Shown here in pieces: positions 14,201 through 25,900 of a DNA stretch of 64,000 bases. The notes below the pieces were generated by a model. The model had not been told where the DNA came from. It was given only the letters and a program-made list of their open reading frames with translations, and did not search any database. Both the position numbers and the translations under genes were made by a program. Origin of the DNA: Hoplostethus atlanticus (Eukaryota; Chordata; Actinopteri; Trachichthyiformes; Trachichthyidae); assembly GCA_034670405.1 (NCBI GenBank), contig JAXDDX010000010.1, positions 5,068,501 to 5,132,500 on the forward strand. The letters are read 5' to 3'. Each line of letters begins with the position of its first letter. Within the stretch, counting starts at the first letter, position 1.

Positions 14201-14719
14201 CTGCAAACGGTCGAGGAAGGTGTATCGTTGTGAGCTTGAGGATGTCAAACAGACCACACTTGGTAAAACACAGATTCATTTTGTCCCTCCAGCACCACCA
14301 GCCTCTCCCCACTGCAGCTCACCTTCCTGTGGTCTGTTGTGTGCTGGCAGCCCAGGGGGTTCGACCAGAGCAGCAGCAGCACAGAAACGCTGCAGACAAC
14401 AGACAGAACTTATTATAACATTGGTACGTTTATTAAAAAAATGCTTTATTGCTTTATAGCAAAAGAGTAAAAGTGTGATGTTATTATAATGTCATTGCTA
14501 TTATAAATTAGTAGATCTATGGATAGTCAGTGAGTCAGACAGACAGACAGATAGATAGCTATCAATCCCCAGGGAAATAAAGGAAAAAAATAAAGCATTA
14601 AATAAATCAGTGACCCATTAAGATGTTGAAATCAACAGTTTTGATCCTTTCACCAGCGGCATTCATTTAAACGATCACTATCAACTTCACCTGAGAATCC
14701 AGACACAGGCTGCCCTCAT
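8137..14719 (-). CDS. THSD4: THSD4 (ADAMTSL6), N-terminal part, gene continues off the left edge
   Basis: THSD4 is a secreted ADAMTS-like glycoprotein, without protease domain, that binds fibrillin-1 and promotes microfibril assembly. Six coding exons are visible: 14719-14691, 14389-14323, 12888-12551, 11452-11007, 9931-9829, 8273-8137, giving about 373 of roughly 1000 residues. In order they carry a signal peptide ([20 protein letters not shown]), a thrombospondin type-1 repeat ([17 protein letters not shown]), a Pro/Gln/His-rich spacer that starts with [11 protein letters not shown], then the Cys-rich module ([34 protein letters not shown]). These match human THSD4 from memory, as does the position downstream of LRRC49. 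The fourth exon has one base too many in a C run. The spacer and remaining TSP1 repeats and PLAC domain are not in the window. Confidence 0.93.
9829..9931 (-). CDS. THSD4: THSD4 fifth coding exon
   Basis: 103 nt, phase 0 in, phase 1 out: [31 protein letters not shown], near-identical to human REVQCASYNNKPFMGRFYEWEPF. A CA repeat on the plus strand (UG in the transcript) lies about 12 nt before the acceptor ATCCTCAG. Donor AATGAAG|GTACAA. Confidence 0.95.
9943..9960. repeat. CA repeat at THSD4 exon 5 acceptor
   Basis: Nine CA units, read as UG in the THSD4 pre-mRNA, starting 12 nt upstream of the exon. Confidence 0.95.
10450..10700 (+). repeat. Dispersed repeat shared with 35.1-35.4 kb
   Basis: CATTTAGACCATCATG, ACTAAACCC, TAATGAAACTCTTTTA and CCATCATTG..GACTGGCC occur in the same order at 35140-35370. 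This is an unclassified interspersed family; the minisatellite and hairpin are private to this copy. Confidence 0.6.
10545..10590. repeat. 10-bp minisatellite GGCAGGGTGA
   Basis: About four and a half head-to-tail copies of GTGAGGCAGG in a THSD4 intron, inside a longer segment that resembles 35.1-35.4 kb. Confidence 0.9.
10719..10753. repeat. Perfect 16-bp inverted repeat, 3-nt loop
   Basis: ACTTCACACCTGTTAA, CAT, then its exact reverse complement. Lies in the THSD4 intron between 9931 and 11007. Not part of an element I can name. Confidence 0.9.
11007..11452 (-). CDS. THSD4: THSD4 fourth coding exon (spacer; frame broken by one base)
   Basis: 446 nt. The entry frame gives [20 protein letters not shown] (human TIGPGKYGYGKAPYILPLQTD). 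The exit frame gives [11 protein letters not shown] and [12 protein letters not shown] (human YRQYKLCNTN). The two frames differ by one base. Length 446 plus 2 carried bases leaves remainder 1, while the next exon needs 0. The switch is best placed in the C6 run near 11179-11184: reading five Cs restores frame. Acceptor GTTTTCAG, donor AATAAT|GTAAGA. A sequencing or assembly error in this GC-rich stretch is most likely; a real variant is possible. Confidence 0.88.
12345..12505 (+). mobile_element. tRNA-derived SINE fragment
   Basis: CCCCAGTTTGAATCCCTGGA (B-box-like), GAGCAAACCATTTAACCCC, CAACAGCTCCAGCTGAATGT and GTGAAGTAGGGTGTTG, the same family as 6385-6612. It ends about 45 bp from the donor side of THSD4 exon 3. 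Confidence 0.6.
12551..12888 (-). CDS. THSD4: THSD4 third coding exon (TSP1 repeat 1)
   Basis: 338 nt. VPQR, then [19 protein letters not shown] and EQTRPCLP: the W-x-x-W-x-x-C and CSRTCGGG signature of a thrombospondin type-1 repeat. [14 protein letters not shown] follows (human HVVSAVRTSVPLHR). Acceptor TCCATGCAG, donor ACGCAG|GTACGG, phase 0 in, phase 2 out. Confidence 0.95.
14323..14389 (-). CDS. THSD4: THSD4 second coding exon (signal peptide core)
   Basis: 67 nt, phase 2 in, phase 0 out. [14 protein letters not shown] then QHTTDHRK, compare human SLSVLCFLLLLGFQF...STQHRK. Acceptor TGTCTGCAG and donor AGGAAG|GTGAGC. The next exon starts VPQR, exactly as after HRK in human. Confidence 0.85.
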
Positions 14720-14748
14720 AGTTCCTGGACTCTTATGGTTGGACGGTT
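14691..14748 (-). CDS. THSD4: THSD4 first coding exon (start codon)
   Basis: Exon from acceptor CTTTCACAG at 14749 to donor CTCAG|GTGAAG; ATG at 14719-14717, 29 coding nt ending in phase 2. MRAACVWIL joins exon 2 to give a textbook signal peptide. The 29 nt before the ATG would be 5' UTR. Too short for ORF finding; chosen because phase and hydrophobic continuation both fit. Confidence 0.7.
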
Positions 14749-15829
14749 CTGTGAAAGGAGAGAGGTCTGCATCAACACACACCTGTGTGGTAGTGACATT
14801 TTAAACACAATTGCTGTCTGTGCAACCACACTCCAGTGGCTTAGTGTGTCTGCCCAGGGATGTAGTGCAGGGTAAAAACCAACATAAACTGAGTTAACTC
14901 ACCTTTTTATCTACAGAATGGAGCTCACACAGCTTTTTAGTATGTTAGAAATCTTTATGACAAATTCCCAGGATAAAAACTGAAGATGGGGTCTCCCAAG
15001 GGGAAACATCGAAACATCAGATGAATGCATTTCTAGAAAAATAATTGATATTTGTTGATATTGGTGGTTGTTTGCCTCATAATGATCACTGACTTGAAGG
15101 TCATAGTTCACCCACCGTTTTATTTACCACTACCACTACATCACTGCCTCCTACTATCCTTCAAGACACTGACTCAGGGGAAAAAACTAAACGATCTCTG
15201 CCCACTTGACCATGTGAGTAGACCTCTGACCCCTGGCTCCTAATGAGCGACTGAAAAGCTGCACCCCCCCTGTAGACAGCAGGTCTGAAGTCCAGTTAGG
15301 GAGACACTTTCAGCCTAGACCCTATAATTAATCCCTCCTGTGCCCCTTCTCTAAATACAGTTCACATTAACACCCAGGAGATAGAAGTGATAGAAAGTTC
15401 AGCACTAAATTGAGTCCGCGTGGAAAATCATACACAGTCAACACAGTCAACATTGAATATAGAGACTGAGTAGTGAATTAGAGATACTGAGCAATTCATC
15501 CGGATGCAAACTCTCCGTAAAAATACTACAAATTAAAAGAAAAATCTTTGAAAAATCTAAATTGTTTAAATGCATGATTGACCTTCCTCTGAAAAATACA
15601 AAAAACTAACTAAAATGTGTTTAACCACAAGTGAACCCAAATTATTAGTATCATTACATCGGATTATAATCGATAATAAACCACTGCCATGCCTTGCTTA
15701 CCTTTAGGCTACTGATGGCGAAATACCGATGGCGAAATACTGGGGGAATACTTGCTGTTTTCCTCACCCAAGTATCCTATATAGAGCCGTCTCGTGCTTC
15801 AGACGCAGGTATCCTCATAGTATAACAAT

Positions 15830-16000
15830 GCGCCCAGGTGGAAAAGCAGGATTTCTGTCACGAGACTTCGCACCGAGTCAATATATCCGCACCCCGCGCT
15901 TCCAGTGAAACCCCAGTACAGAGGAAAGTCCGGACCCGGGCATCATGGTGATTCCAGTGCGCGCTCTGCGGCTCTGCGGCAACGCACAAGGAGACTAGAG
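15830..16000 (-). promoter_or_regulatory. THSD4: Putative THSD4 promoter and non-coding exon 1
   Basis: GC-rich, CpG-dense segment in otherwise AT-rich sequence, 1.1 kb upstream of the first THSD4 coding exon and in the right orientation to start it. That exon has an acceptor before its ATG, so at least one upstream exon is required. Minus-strand GT donors exist here (for example TCCTCT|GTACTG), but none can be chosen without transcripts. Confidence 0.4.
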
Positions 16001-16075
16001 GACATAGAAAGTTAGAAAACTACACGACAGACAGAAAACAACCTCTGCTGCGCCCCCTGCCTCTCCCTTTCTTCA

Positions 16076-16145
16076 TAGATAGATAGATAGATAGACGGAT
16101 AGATGGATAGACAGATAGATAGATAGACAGATAGATGGATAGATG

Positions 16146-16176
<31 letters not shown>
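16076..16176. repeat. GATA tetranucleotide repeat, interrupted
   Basis: About 100 bp of GATA with GATG and GACA variants, directly beside the putative THSD4 promoter on its upstream side. Confidence 0.95.
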
Positions 16177-18354
16177 TTGTGTATTGAGTTAAAAATTCAG
16201 CCACAGATTACATGCATTACTTTTTTTTCAATGGGTTGTTGTAAATGTGAATCCTGTTGCTACAAGTAATGGACACATTATATGGCTGCTACCTTCTATA
16301 CATAGTCATGAAGGGAAAAGATGAGGATGGGGGTTAAGGATACTTGATCATTGTGATAAATGACATTGTTTGTGCAAAAAGGTGGTTCATGTTTTGTACA
16401 TTCAGTGCATGTAGTGAAGTGCACTGACATTTTGCTCCAGAGCAAAGTGTCTGAGATGCACTCTGGGATGTTTTCTGTTCATAAACTGAAAGACTTGGTA
16501 GCATTGTTGTCCTTAGCACTGCTATTTGTCCAATTTGAGAGAACAAATAGGGCTGTACATGGTTCACTGGTTCACACCATACTTTGTGACATTACAGCCA
16601 TTGTCTGTGAAGGTGCTGGCTGTGTAACGGCTTCATTATATAGCCAACATCATCTGTAAATATTGTGAAATAGGTCAATACGTCAATATGCCTATGTATG
16701 TATGTTCTCTCTCCATGTATGTATGTATCCATCTCTTTCTACATGGGAGCTGGTCCTTCTCCTCCCTGCAGTCATTGTTGTTGCCCCCACTGGCCGTCCT
16801 CACTGGTGGGATGATGGAATGATGCTGCTCAGGAATTTGCCTTTAACCCCAATGTTTCCAAACCCCGGTCATGGGCGAACAAGTCTCCAATTAAAGCTGC
16901 GTTAATGAACTACCGTTCCGGATGACCCATTCAAAGCCCATCCAGACGGGATTTGGAGAGGCGAGCTGCCGTTGTCTGTCATCGGACAAAAACGAGCATT
17001 GCCCTGCCGTCGGACCTACAGCGCACTGGAAAACATATCCATCTTAGATTCACGGTTCAATCTTGTACCAAGTGTTACGTTCTTCCCTTTCGTAGAGCGA
17101 GGGTAAAATCAGCCAATGGGTTGAGATAACTTCACTTCACTTCAATGCAGTTTCATTTGTTTCAAGAAATCCTCTTGAACCAAGTGGCAATATCTTGAAA
17201 CAAGGCAGATCCACTGGTATCAAGAAATCACTGTTTTGGATATTTTTTGCAGTGTATATGGCTCACAATAAACAATGTGCTTGGTTCATTCCAGGAGAAA
17301 CTAATAGTTGGTGCTGTGAGGTGGAACGAATTGGCAGCCAAGTCTCCCAACTATAGAGAAGTCTATCAGATGATACAGCACGTCAACACGTCAACACGTC
17401 AACACGTCACTCTCTAAGCCTCAGCCGTTGCTATCCATTCCTCTTTAGGTTTGCTTGAATTACGAAAACATCGCTTGGTATCATTCACCCAAACACAAAC
17501 TAGTGCTATCACCTCTTCTGGTGTGTGTTTGAGTGTACATTATTGCATGCTCTAGTCTTGATAACTCCCCATCATGCTACACACAAATATTTATATAACA
17601 CTGAGTATCAGAGGACGCAAGCATATCTGTTTACAGTATCTACATGTTCTTACAACTATATTTACTGACAGTAAGCACTGCAGCCCAGACTAGCGCTGTG
17701 TGGAACTGCTCTGAGCATTGAAAGTGAACAAGCCCCCCACCCTACTGCCAAGGTGCCCTTCAGCAAGACTGTAAATTCACCCTGAAACACTTCAACACTG
17801 TTGAAAACAGCTGTTGGCAACACACCTTGCTTTTCTGGAGCCATTTTTGGCCTGTGTATTTTTCTTATTTCCAACGGACAATTGGCCAAACATAGACGAT
17901 ATGAGAGATTTCCAGTCAGAGTTTAATAAGAGAGAAAACAGGTGAACATCAGGTTTTGGTGTCAGTCCCTCAGAGCTTCTTTCTAGACCCACCAATTTGT
18001 ACTGATGTCAACAATCATACAGGGCGAAATCCATGGTAGAAGAGGACGAGACACCAATTTCTCCACTGACAGCAGCCTCAATATACCAGAATGCAACACA
18101 GGCACAAGACATGTTATGTTTTGAGTAAGGGGTGCGACTCGGGGCGCAACTCGGGCCGCGAAAACTTGCTCTCTTGCTGTTATTATGCTACTGCTCTCTC
18201 TTCCCACACATTTAACCCACAGCTGAATGTAATACGTTCAGGCACATTCTCTGGGGCTTGTCAAAAGGCATTCTGGGAAATGTAGAAAATCGCTAACTTA
18301 CGTAGAAGGAGGCCAGGCAGGTACACCAAAAAGGTAAATTGCAACACTTCATCA

Positions 18355-18485
18355 CAAAGCCCCCAGTGGACAACAGTGGAAGAGGTTGGTTGTATACTGG
18401 GCAGCTCCCAGGTGTGTAAGTGGATGAATGTGAAGCAGGTTCACTGGTGAAGTGATGTGTGCTAAAACAAAGGCTCAAAAGAGAC
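18355..18485 (+). mobile_element. tRNA-derived SINE, 3' part
   Basis: CCAGTGGACAACAGTGGAAG, GGGCAGCTCCCAGGTGTGTA and GTGAAGCAGG of the same family. Confidence 0.6.
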
Positions 18486-19144
18486 ACAAAATGTAAGCAC
18501 ATGATGGTCACCTAAGGAGTACATAGCTGAGGCCTTGGGTACAATGACGCCATTGTGACAAGATGATTTAGCACATATCTTGTCTATAATTGAAGAGTTT
18601 CATTCCTAAATTAGAGGACAGATTAGATAGATCTACTCTCACAAAATGATTGTTGACATGAAAATAAAATCCATTTAGAAAAAACATTGAAGTTATTAAG
18701 CTACTTTAATGGCTAGACTTTAAGTTTGCCTACAACTAACTTTTCTGAGGAAGTACATATATATATATACACATATATTTGAACTACTTGAGTGTTGAAT
18801 TTCAAATACCAAAAAAAAATCTAAGAAATGATTTCAATGTGGCGTCCCATAAACAAGAGGTGGCCAGGTCAGTTGCTGCAACAGCCTGTTAATGCTCAGA
18901 AGCATTGCCTTCGTCTCTCTATATTAGATAGATATTTATCACTGATGAATGCAGTGTCAGACCATATAAAGACTCCATATTATTTTTAATTACAGAAAAC
19001 AGATGATTGGTTGTTACTGGCCGAGACATATGGCTTCATGTTAATGTGTTGACCCCTCTGAGCTGTGAGGGGCCTGGGAAGTCCTGCATTGTCTGGATCT
19101 CTACCCTGCTTTCCTGCAGAGGATGAGTTATTGTTTTCTCCCTC

Positions 19145-19148
<4 letters not shown>

Positions 19149-19175
<27 letters not shown>
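19149..19175. repeat. CT dinucleotide repeat
   Basis: About 27 bp of CT followed by a C run. Confidence 0.95.
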
Positions 19176-19674
19176 CCCCCTTTCTCTCTCGTCACTTGTC
19201 ATGAGGTTTGTCAGCGCATTGGGACTTGACTTCCATCACTATGTTAACAACCTTTCCAAAATGCCATAACATTACACGATATGTCAACAAAAAGCGGCAG
19301 TTTTCAAAGATGGTGGGAAAACAAACGTTGCTTGCTGTGGCGTTTTGATGGCAGACACTGTCCTACCAAATCACCAGGATGATGAAAGCATGCATCCAGT
19401 GGTTACTTGTCAACATAGCAAACAAGGCCAGCAATATGTTATGTTATGTTACTTACTGTATATTACATAAAACATATCTGAGAATGAATTCTCTATCAAT
19501 ATTACGCACATTGCTGTTTAGGATGGCACTCTTTGGCTACAAAATAAAATATTTTCAACCTCTAGTGCACGGCATGTTGGATCATTGTCCGTTGGAAAAC
19601 AGGAAAAAAAAAGAACCCAGCACTGTGAAGAGAGATTCCCGTTAAGACTTGTAACCTAATTCTCTGCCCTCCTT

Positions 19675-19765
19675 CAACAACTACAATCAAAGTGCCCTTG
19701 AGCAAGGCACTGAACTCCTAATTGACTCAGTGGAGCTGCTAAGTGGCACACACACTAGGTGTGAG
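19675..19765 (+). mobile_element. tRNA-derived SINE fragment
   Basis: GTGCCCTTGAGCAAGGCACT then CTCAGTGGAGCTGCTAAGTGG and TAGGTGTGAGTGTGTGCAAC, same family. Confidence 0.55.
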
Positions 19766-20526
19766 TGTGTGCAACTAGTCCCCTCAGGCTAGTGCTGTAA
19801 AAAGACTCTTCTTACTGCCTGATTAAACAAGGGTTAAAACTTCTCTGGTGAATGGTTGAGAGTGAGGAGAGCAGGAACAGGTGGTGTAGAGCCGGTGCAG
19901 CCTGAAAGCCTTCAGGGACATTCCAGCCTGGGTTCACACTACCCAGAGGACCCGTCATGGTGCCTGGACCTCCCAGCACACAAGGTACAGCATGCACACA
20001 CAGAGCCTCTGCCTAACGGGAGAGCCACTGTCAAGACTAATGGTCTATGAGGTGTTGATAATGCTGTCCTCCAAAATGATATCCTGTCAACATTAACATA
20101 CCTTAGGGGTGGATGCTCATGCTCATGCTGGAGAAATAGCAGTTTTAAAAACGCTTGTCCGTACAACTAAACAAGTGATTTGATTGCTTCCACATTGTTG
20201 AAGGTTGTATTTGAAGGCCCGGTCAAATCTAAGTGCATCAGTGTTGATTGCCTGATTGATTGTTACCAGGCATTGTTCTCTCGACATTTCTGAGAAAAAC
20301 CATGTACAGAAACAGATTGTTAGTAGAGAATCTTTTAATACTAAGTACAATACAGAAAATCAGTGGTCATCAAAGAAAAAAAATAAGTCTTTTGTGCCTT
20401 TCTTGTCACGTCAGGCAGAAGAAAGTGAGAGAGAGAGACATGAAACATGAGTTAAGAGAAAGAGAAATCATTCTAGTCTCAAGAAAAGAGACAATGGTCA
20501 TCTCCAGCTGATGAGATAATGGTGAA

Positions 20527-20545
20527 GGGGGGGGGGGGGGGGGGG
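20527..20545. repeat. G19 homopolymer
   Basis: Nineteen Gs, a C run in the likely LRRC49 3' UTR. Prone to length error and G-quadruplex formation. Confidence 0.95.
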
Positions 20546-20901
20546 TCACTCAGAAAGGCTTTTGGGACCACAATGCACCGCCAGCCAACAAGCCCCTTTA
20601 ACCTTCTCAAGTATGTTGCAGCTTCAAGCAGTCCAGAATCCAGACAGTCTTTTCGGTGAAAATGTACATTCAATCAAAACACCCTCGTCATCACAACTGC
20701 TTCGGACATATATGACAGTCTACTGAATCCATCTAAGGAAGAGCTTCCCAGATACTAAGAAAATACACCCTCCATTTCAAGATCTGAATGGCTGATGAAG
20801 TCACAAAGCGATGATGTGTTCAGTATAGATGAAGTTTGAGGGCAAGCATTGGTGGTGCCTGGTACGGTGTGCGCACACGTGTGTGTGTTGGGGGGGAGTG
20901 A

Positions 20902-20902
<1 letters not shown>

Positions 20903-20934
<32 letters not shown>
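20903..20934. repeat. GT repeat in LRRC49 3' UTR
   Basis: About 16 units, CA in the transcript, starting 27 nt beyond the stop codon. Confidence 0.95.
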
Positions 20935-20935
<1 letters not shown>

Positions 20936-20960
20936 TCAAAGAGTGAACCTTTGGTCCTCT

Positions 20961-21176
20961 TCACTTGGTCTGGGAGAGCCTGGCGAGGCTGGCCTGGCGG
21001 AAGGCCACCCGGTCCCTCATCTCCAACACACAGTCCCTCACCATCTCAACAAACACGGAGGGCCAGAGCTTATGCAGGGCCTCGCCCTTCAGGTTGGTGT
21101 CCGACGCCCTCTGGACCAGCTCCTGGAGGTACTGTTCTGTCATGGCAGCCCGATCCGATGACTCCACAGCGCCCTC
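20961..21176 (-). CDS. LRRC49: LRRC49 terminal coding exon 17
   Basis: 216 nt with the TGA stop (20961-20963), residues 694-764. GEALHKLWPSVFVEMVRDCV matches human NEALQKLWPQMFIELVRDAV; ends ARLSQTK (human QQITDQK). Acceptor TCCCCTCAG. Confidence 0.97.
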   Translation of the reverse strand, partial: EGAVESSDRAAMTEQYLQELVQRASDTNLKGEALHKLWPSVFVEMVRDCVLEMRDRVAFRQASLARLSQTK

Positions 21177-24100
21177 CTGAGGGGAATAGGAGTGCAGTTG
21201 ATGTGGCTGTTTGGAGGTGCTGTGCTTGGTAAATCACAGTAGAAAACAGTAAAGCCTGCACACTAGGAACTATTCATAAACCTTTCATTCACAACATGCT
21301 CCATTCATTATCACACTGGGCTCTATTTTTGTGAATCAATGGTGCATGGCACAAAGCATGCAGGGTGTGGCGACTGATATTTGGTCATTTCGTGGCCAGA
21401 GTCATAAGGCGCACCTGCAGGTGCAGATGCACATGCATTATCAGTAGGTGTGGTGGGCCTGGCTTCAGTCCTGACCAATCAAATCGCCTCTTTTACTTCA
21501 TTCACACAGCCACATGTATATAGTTAGAATGAAAAGTGTATCTTACTTTTTCCTGCTTGAGGGAATTCACATCAAAGTCAAATCTTAGACTTATAGTGAA
21601 TAACTGTAGATACACTGTACAATATAGAGTCCGAGGTTGTGATACACTTGGGAACATTTTGATGTGTAACAGGAAATTAAATGAGACCCAGGGCCAAGAC
21701 TCATTTTAAGTGTTTCCTGACAACAAAAGGTTCCAATGTAATCACTGCAACAATCTGTATTGTCCATATGTAGTGTTTGCCATAACCAGTGTACCAGTTG
21801 TCCTGTGCAACACCACCATAAGAGGACAGCCTAGCAGACTACTACATTAAGATTTGTTCAAATTTTAGGTATATAGCTGATACTCTTATCCAGAGTGACT
21901 TCCAATGAATGCACAGGTGTTGAGTGTCTTGCTCAATGACCATGCCTTCACAGGATTGGACAGGACAGACTACTGACCTCGGGGCTGTCTGCGTTGCAGT
22001 CTCGGCTGGGGTAGTTGAACAGCGCTCTGCTCAGGCCTTCTCCCAGCAGCTTCCCATTGTCCCGCAGTTCCTCCGGGCTCAGCCCCGCCCGCCGTCCGCG
22101 CCCCTCCAGCAGGAACTGCAGCTGACGCTTCCTAAAAAGGGGGGGGGGGGGGGCAACAACAAGGTAATACTTTACTAATACTGTGATACAATAAAACCTT
22201 TTCAGAAATAACGCAATTGTATGCACTACCTTCCCACCGTTAAGAAATCCATCAAGACTGATAGTGGATGAAGCACTTACAGCACAGAAGATGCACCAAC
22301 ATGAAATTCTTTGGAAAACACATCAGTCTTGACATGACAGCAGTCCAACCGCTGCCAACTTAAATCTTAAATCTTCATTAATGTCCGCTTTTCTCAATGT
22401 TTTTTTTTTCACTCTCATTTGTATTCAGCAGCAGGAAGTGTACAGATGTAGAGCGAGTTGAGGACATTAAAAGAAGGATGTAAGCTACATCAAATGCTGC
22501 TGTCTATCAGTATTAAATCTCATGCGATACAGTACTGCACCAACATGTTCGACGCGTCAGTGCCAGAACGCTGAAACAGTCCTTTTAGAGGAGGCTGGAG
22601 GCAAAAATACCATCTAGGATAAGATAGTTTGTAAATGTGTGTGTGCGTGCATGTGTGCGTGTGTCATTTGCACATTTTTCTCAATAACAAGGTAAAAACA
22701 AGCTTGAGAAAAGTAGGCCTGTGTGTGCATGTGTGTATATGCATCGATGCATGGGTGTGCATGTGTGTGTCAGAGAGAATCATCATCGGGCAGCTGAGTG
22801 ATGTGTATCTATTAAAGAAAGATTTTTCACTCCATAGGGTGTAGACATGCCCCAAAGAAAACAGTAGTTAAGATCAGGTCATAGTTTGAATGTTCTGGTG
22901 TAAACTTGGTGCAGTGTAGCGCTGCTGTCTGATGACAATCTTGTTCCGTTTTGGATTTGAATTGAAAGCTTATATGATCCTTTACCTGCTGAGTGACTAT
23001 CGTGAACACAGAGCCTTGTGTTTGTATAATACAGTAGTTGACGTTTTGGAGACGTTTTCATCCAACAGCAGCAGTAGGCATTGTAGAGACACAGTATGTC
23101 CTGGCAACAGTAGTTAGGAGGTGGCTTGAACTACTACAGAACAGTGATTATACGACTCGCCCTTCAGTCAATTTGTCACGCAAAACCTGGCAACTCTAAA
23201 TCCCATAGCTCAGGATTACATACAGCACCTGTCACATCTGGGTCAAAGAGTATTTCAAATAACTATTAGCATGTATTTTATCCTACTTGTCCAGGGTTTA
23301 TAGTATCAGGCCAATTCAGACAGTGTCACGTAAGCTGTCAGTCACAGAAAGGTATGTTAAATTGATTTTTAAATACTTTCCTGTGACTGTCTTAACTTTC
23401 TGGCACTTGTTGTAACTGTCCCAATATTGTGTTAAAGTCAAATAAAACAAATTAGAAATAGTAGTAGTGAATATTTCCCACTAAAACACAAAGAAGTGTA
23501 GTCCTGATGTTTAAAAATAATACTTGTATCACAAGAGAGTATCCAAAGAGAAAAACTAACCTTTACTAGAACCATTACTTGGATCAAAATTGGGATAAAA
23601 CTATAATTAAAGTAATAATCATTTAAATAAATGTTCAGAAGGTTTGTTTGGAATAAATCCAGTAGAAGAACTGGGTAGTTAGCATGGGCAGCGATAGTCA
23701 CCATGGCTGAAGGGGCAAAGGAAAGAGCAAAGAGCGCCACCTACAGAAACTCAAACTTTATCAACAGAAAATCCAAGGAAAAAGACGTCACAGTACTGGA
23801 CACACCAGCACAAAAACATGGCATCAATATAAAAGAAAATTAGCCCAGGCACCACGGTTACCATTGTCACACAGTTACACAAAGAGGAAACATTGATGGT
23901 CCATCTGTCAGGAGATTCTCTGGCAGGACCAAACTGCACTGGGGAGATAGTGAATGCACTACTGGCACACACAGGCAGGGAGAGAATAGCTGACACTGTT
24001 TATTTGTGTGGTAATTCTTTAATCAAACGCACACATCACTGAACGGGAAAGGGAAGGCCCTGCACCGCCTTCTGCCTTCTCATGTGGGAGAACAGGGTTG

Positions 24101-25856
24101 TGAATTCCACCAGGATGCTCATGGAGACAGTGTAGGTTACTGGAGCACTGGAGACAGTGTTCTTAGTGCTGCCCAACGTTGTGTTGGTCCCCACAGAGGA
24201 CCAGCTCATGGCTGCACACACAAGCATTCACCACGCACACACACGTACAGGTACGGCACCCATACACACATAAGTAAATAAACAAGCAAGGGCAAGCAGG
24301 ATATGAGTAGTATGGCACAGTCATTGCAGATGTAGCATAACATAACAACAGCCATTTGGTGGACGCTGTTATCCAAAGCACCCTACAGCACCACAGCATG
24401 TGGGGGGGTGTCCCAGTGGGCGTGGAACCCCTAACCCTGGCAGTGTATCTCCTTTAACCCACTGAACCCAGTGACACAAGACCACAAAGTAGTTTTGCTT
24501 GGTGGAGACACTGAACACCAAGTCATAAAACATGACTTCATCATTCGTTATCTGTCATTTTGATTTCTTCTCTCTCTCTCGTCTTCCCTACACGTCTTCT
24601 CGCTCTTTTTCCAATGTTTTTATAATTTGTGCAAATAAACTAAAAAAAGATGAAATGATACTTTATAAGCAAATGTGTGTTGAGAGGTCAAAGTTAAGGA
24701 TTTTGTAGTAGGTGTAGCCACACTACATGCAAGTCACAGAACTTCTGACTTCAGCCCTGATGTGAACATAATGACGGGCCCCAGGCTGGTGTATTACCGA
24801 TCCAGAATAGGAAGTGGAAGTCAGGGTGAGGTGAAGTTGCGGTTGTCTTTTTTTTTTTTTTTTTACTTTATCAGCATTCAGATGAGACACTCGAGGGCAC
24901 ACTTATATTCATTATTGGGCCCACACACAGTCTTACTGCTACACAAAAAGGTATTTCTGTTAGTATTCTTTCTACATTTTTGAACCTTTATTTAAGGTTT
25001 TGCTGGGCATGCATGCTCTTTCTCAGAACCGCTTGGCTTCATATTTGTTCACGTTCATTCACATCTACCAAGCACAACCACAGTTTTCCTGCTGTTGGCC
25101 ACTGGGCAGCTCTACTGGAGCAGCTGGCTGTTAGGGGCCTTGCTTAAGTCCATATCAATGCTAGTTTTTGAGGGAGGTATTACAGGTTTTCCCAGCCGGT
25201 TAGGGGATTGGACCTAGCTACATTCCGATCACAAGCCCACTTGTGACACAACATTTAAGCTAATTTTCATGAAGCAGTAATGCTACAATATCATATTTGT
25301 CCAGCACCAGCAAGAAAGATGGCTACCCATATAACTATTTTAGAAAAGAAACAACTTTCTGTTGTTGAGCGTTTTGCTTTGCGTGGCTGTTTCACTGACC
25401 TGCAGTGACAGACCTGAAGAGCTTTTGGCTGGTGAGAAGAATGTGTGTGTCGAGGTGCCAAGTACCCACCCTTACCCTGAGACATGAAGTCTAACTCCCC
25501 TGGCTCCTGGGTGCCAGGCTTTGTCTCGCTGTCTCACTCAAACACACACACACACAGCCATATACACACAAACAGTTAGGCACAGGCAAGCACGTACAGG
25601 TAGCCTACACACTCACCACCCTTAACTCACACATACAGGAATGTACACATTCTTAACATATGTAAACACACACATACACACTCCAGGACACAACACACAC
25701 CTGTAATTAAATTGTGGTTATTGTGTTAGTCTCTCACCTGGACTCCTCTAGCAGCAGGAGGAGGCGACAGCGTGGCGTTTCAGTGGCTGCTATATGACCC
25801 AACGTCCCAAACACACGCTCTGCAGCTATCACGTCATTCATGGTTACCTAGAGTAG

Positions 25857-25900
<44 letters not shown>

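Larger units (their letters stand above)
14749..20333. other. Interval between THSD4 and LRRC49
   Basis: Contains the putative THSD4 promoter/first exon (15.83-16.0 kb), a GATA repeat, SINE copies, a CT repeat and, at about 17.14-17.27 kb, a segment ending TTTTTTGCAGTG of the kind found in teleost non-autonomous DNA elements. No homologue of THAP10, which sits here in human, was recognised. Confidence 0.6.
20334..20960 (-). other. LRRC49: Probable LRRC49 3' UTR with ATTAAA signal
   Basis: The first plausible poly(A) hexamer after the stop codon is ATTAAA (20339-20334, minus strand). I saw no AATAAA before it. The inferred UTR includes a CA repeat (20903-20934 on the genomic plus strand as GT) and a 19-base C run (plus-strand G at 20527-20545). 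The UTR end is inferred only. Confidence 0.35.
22132..25737. other. LRRC49 intron 15
   Basis: 3.6 kb. Contains an L2 tail fragment and a reverse SINE copy. Open frames here show no domain. Confidence 0.75.

Noticed and set aside
15952-15999. Plus-strand ATGGTGATTCCAGTG short frame in the GC-rich segment
   Set aside because: Stops after about 17 codons and is on the opposite strand to THSD4; not supported as a gene.
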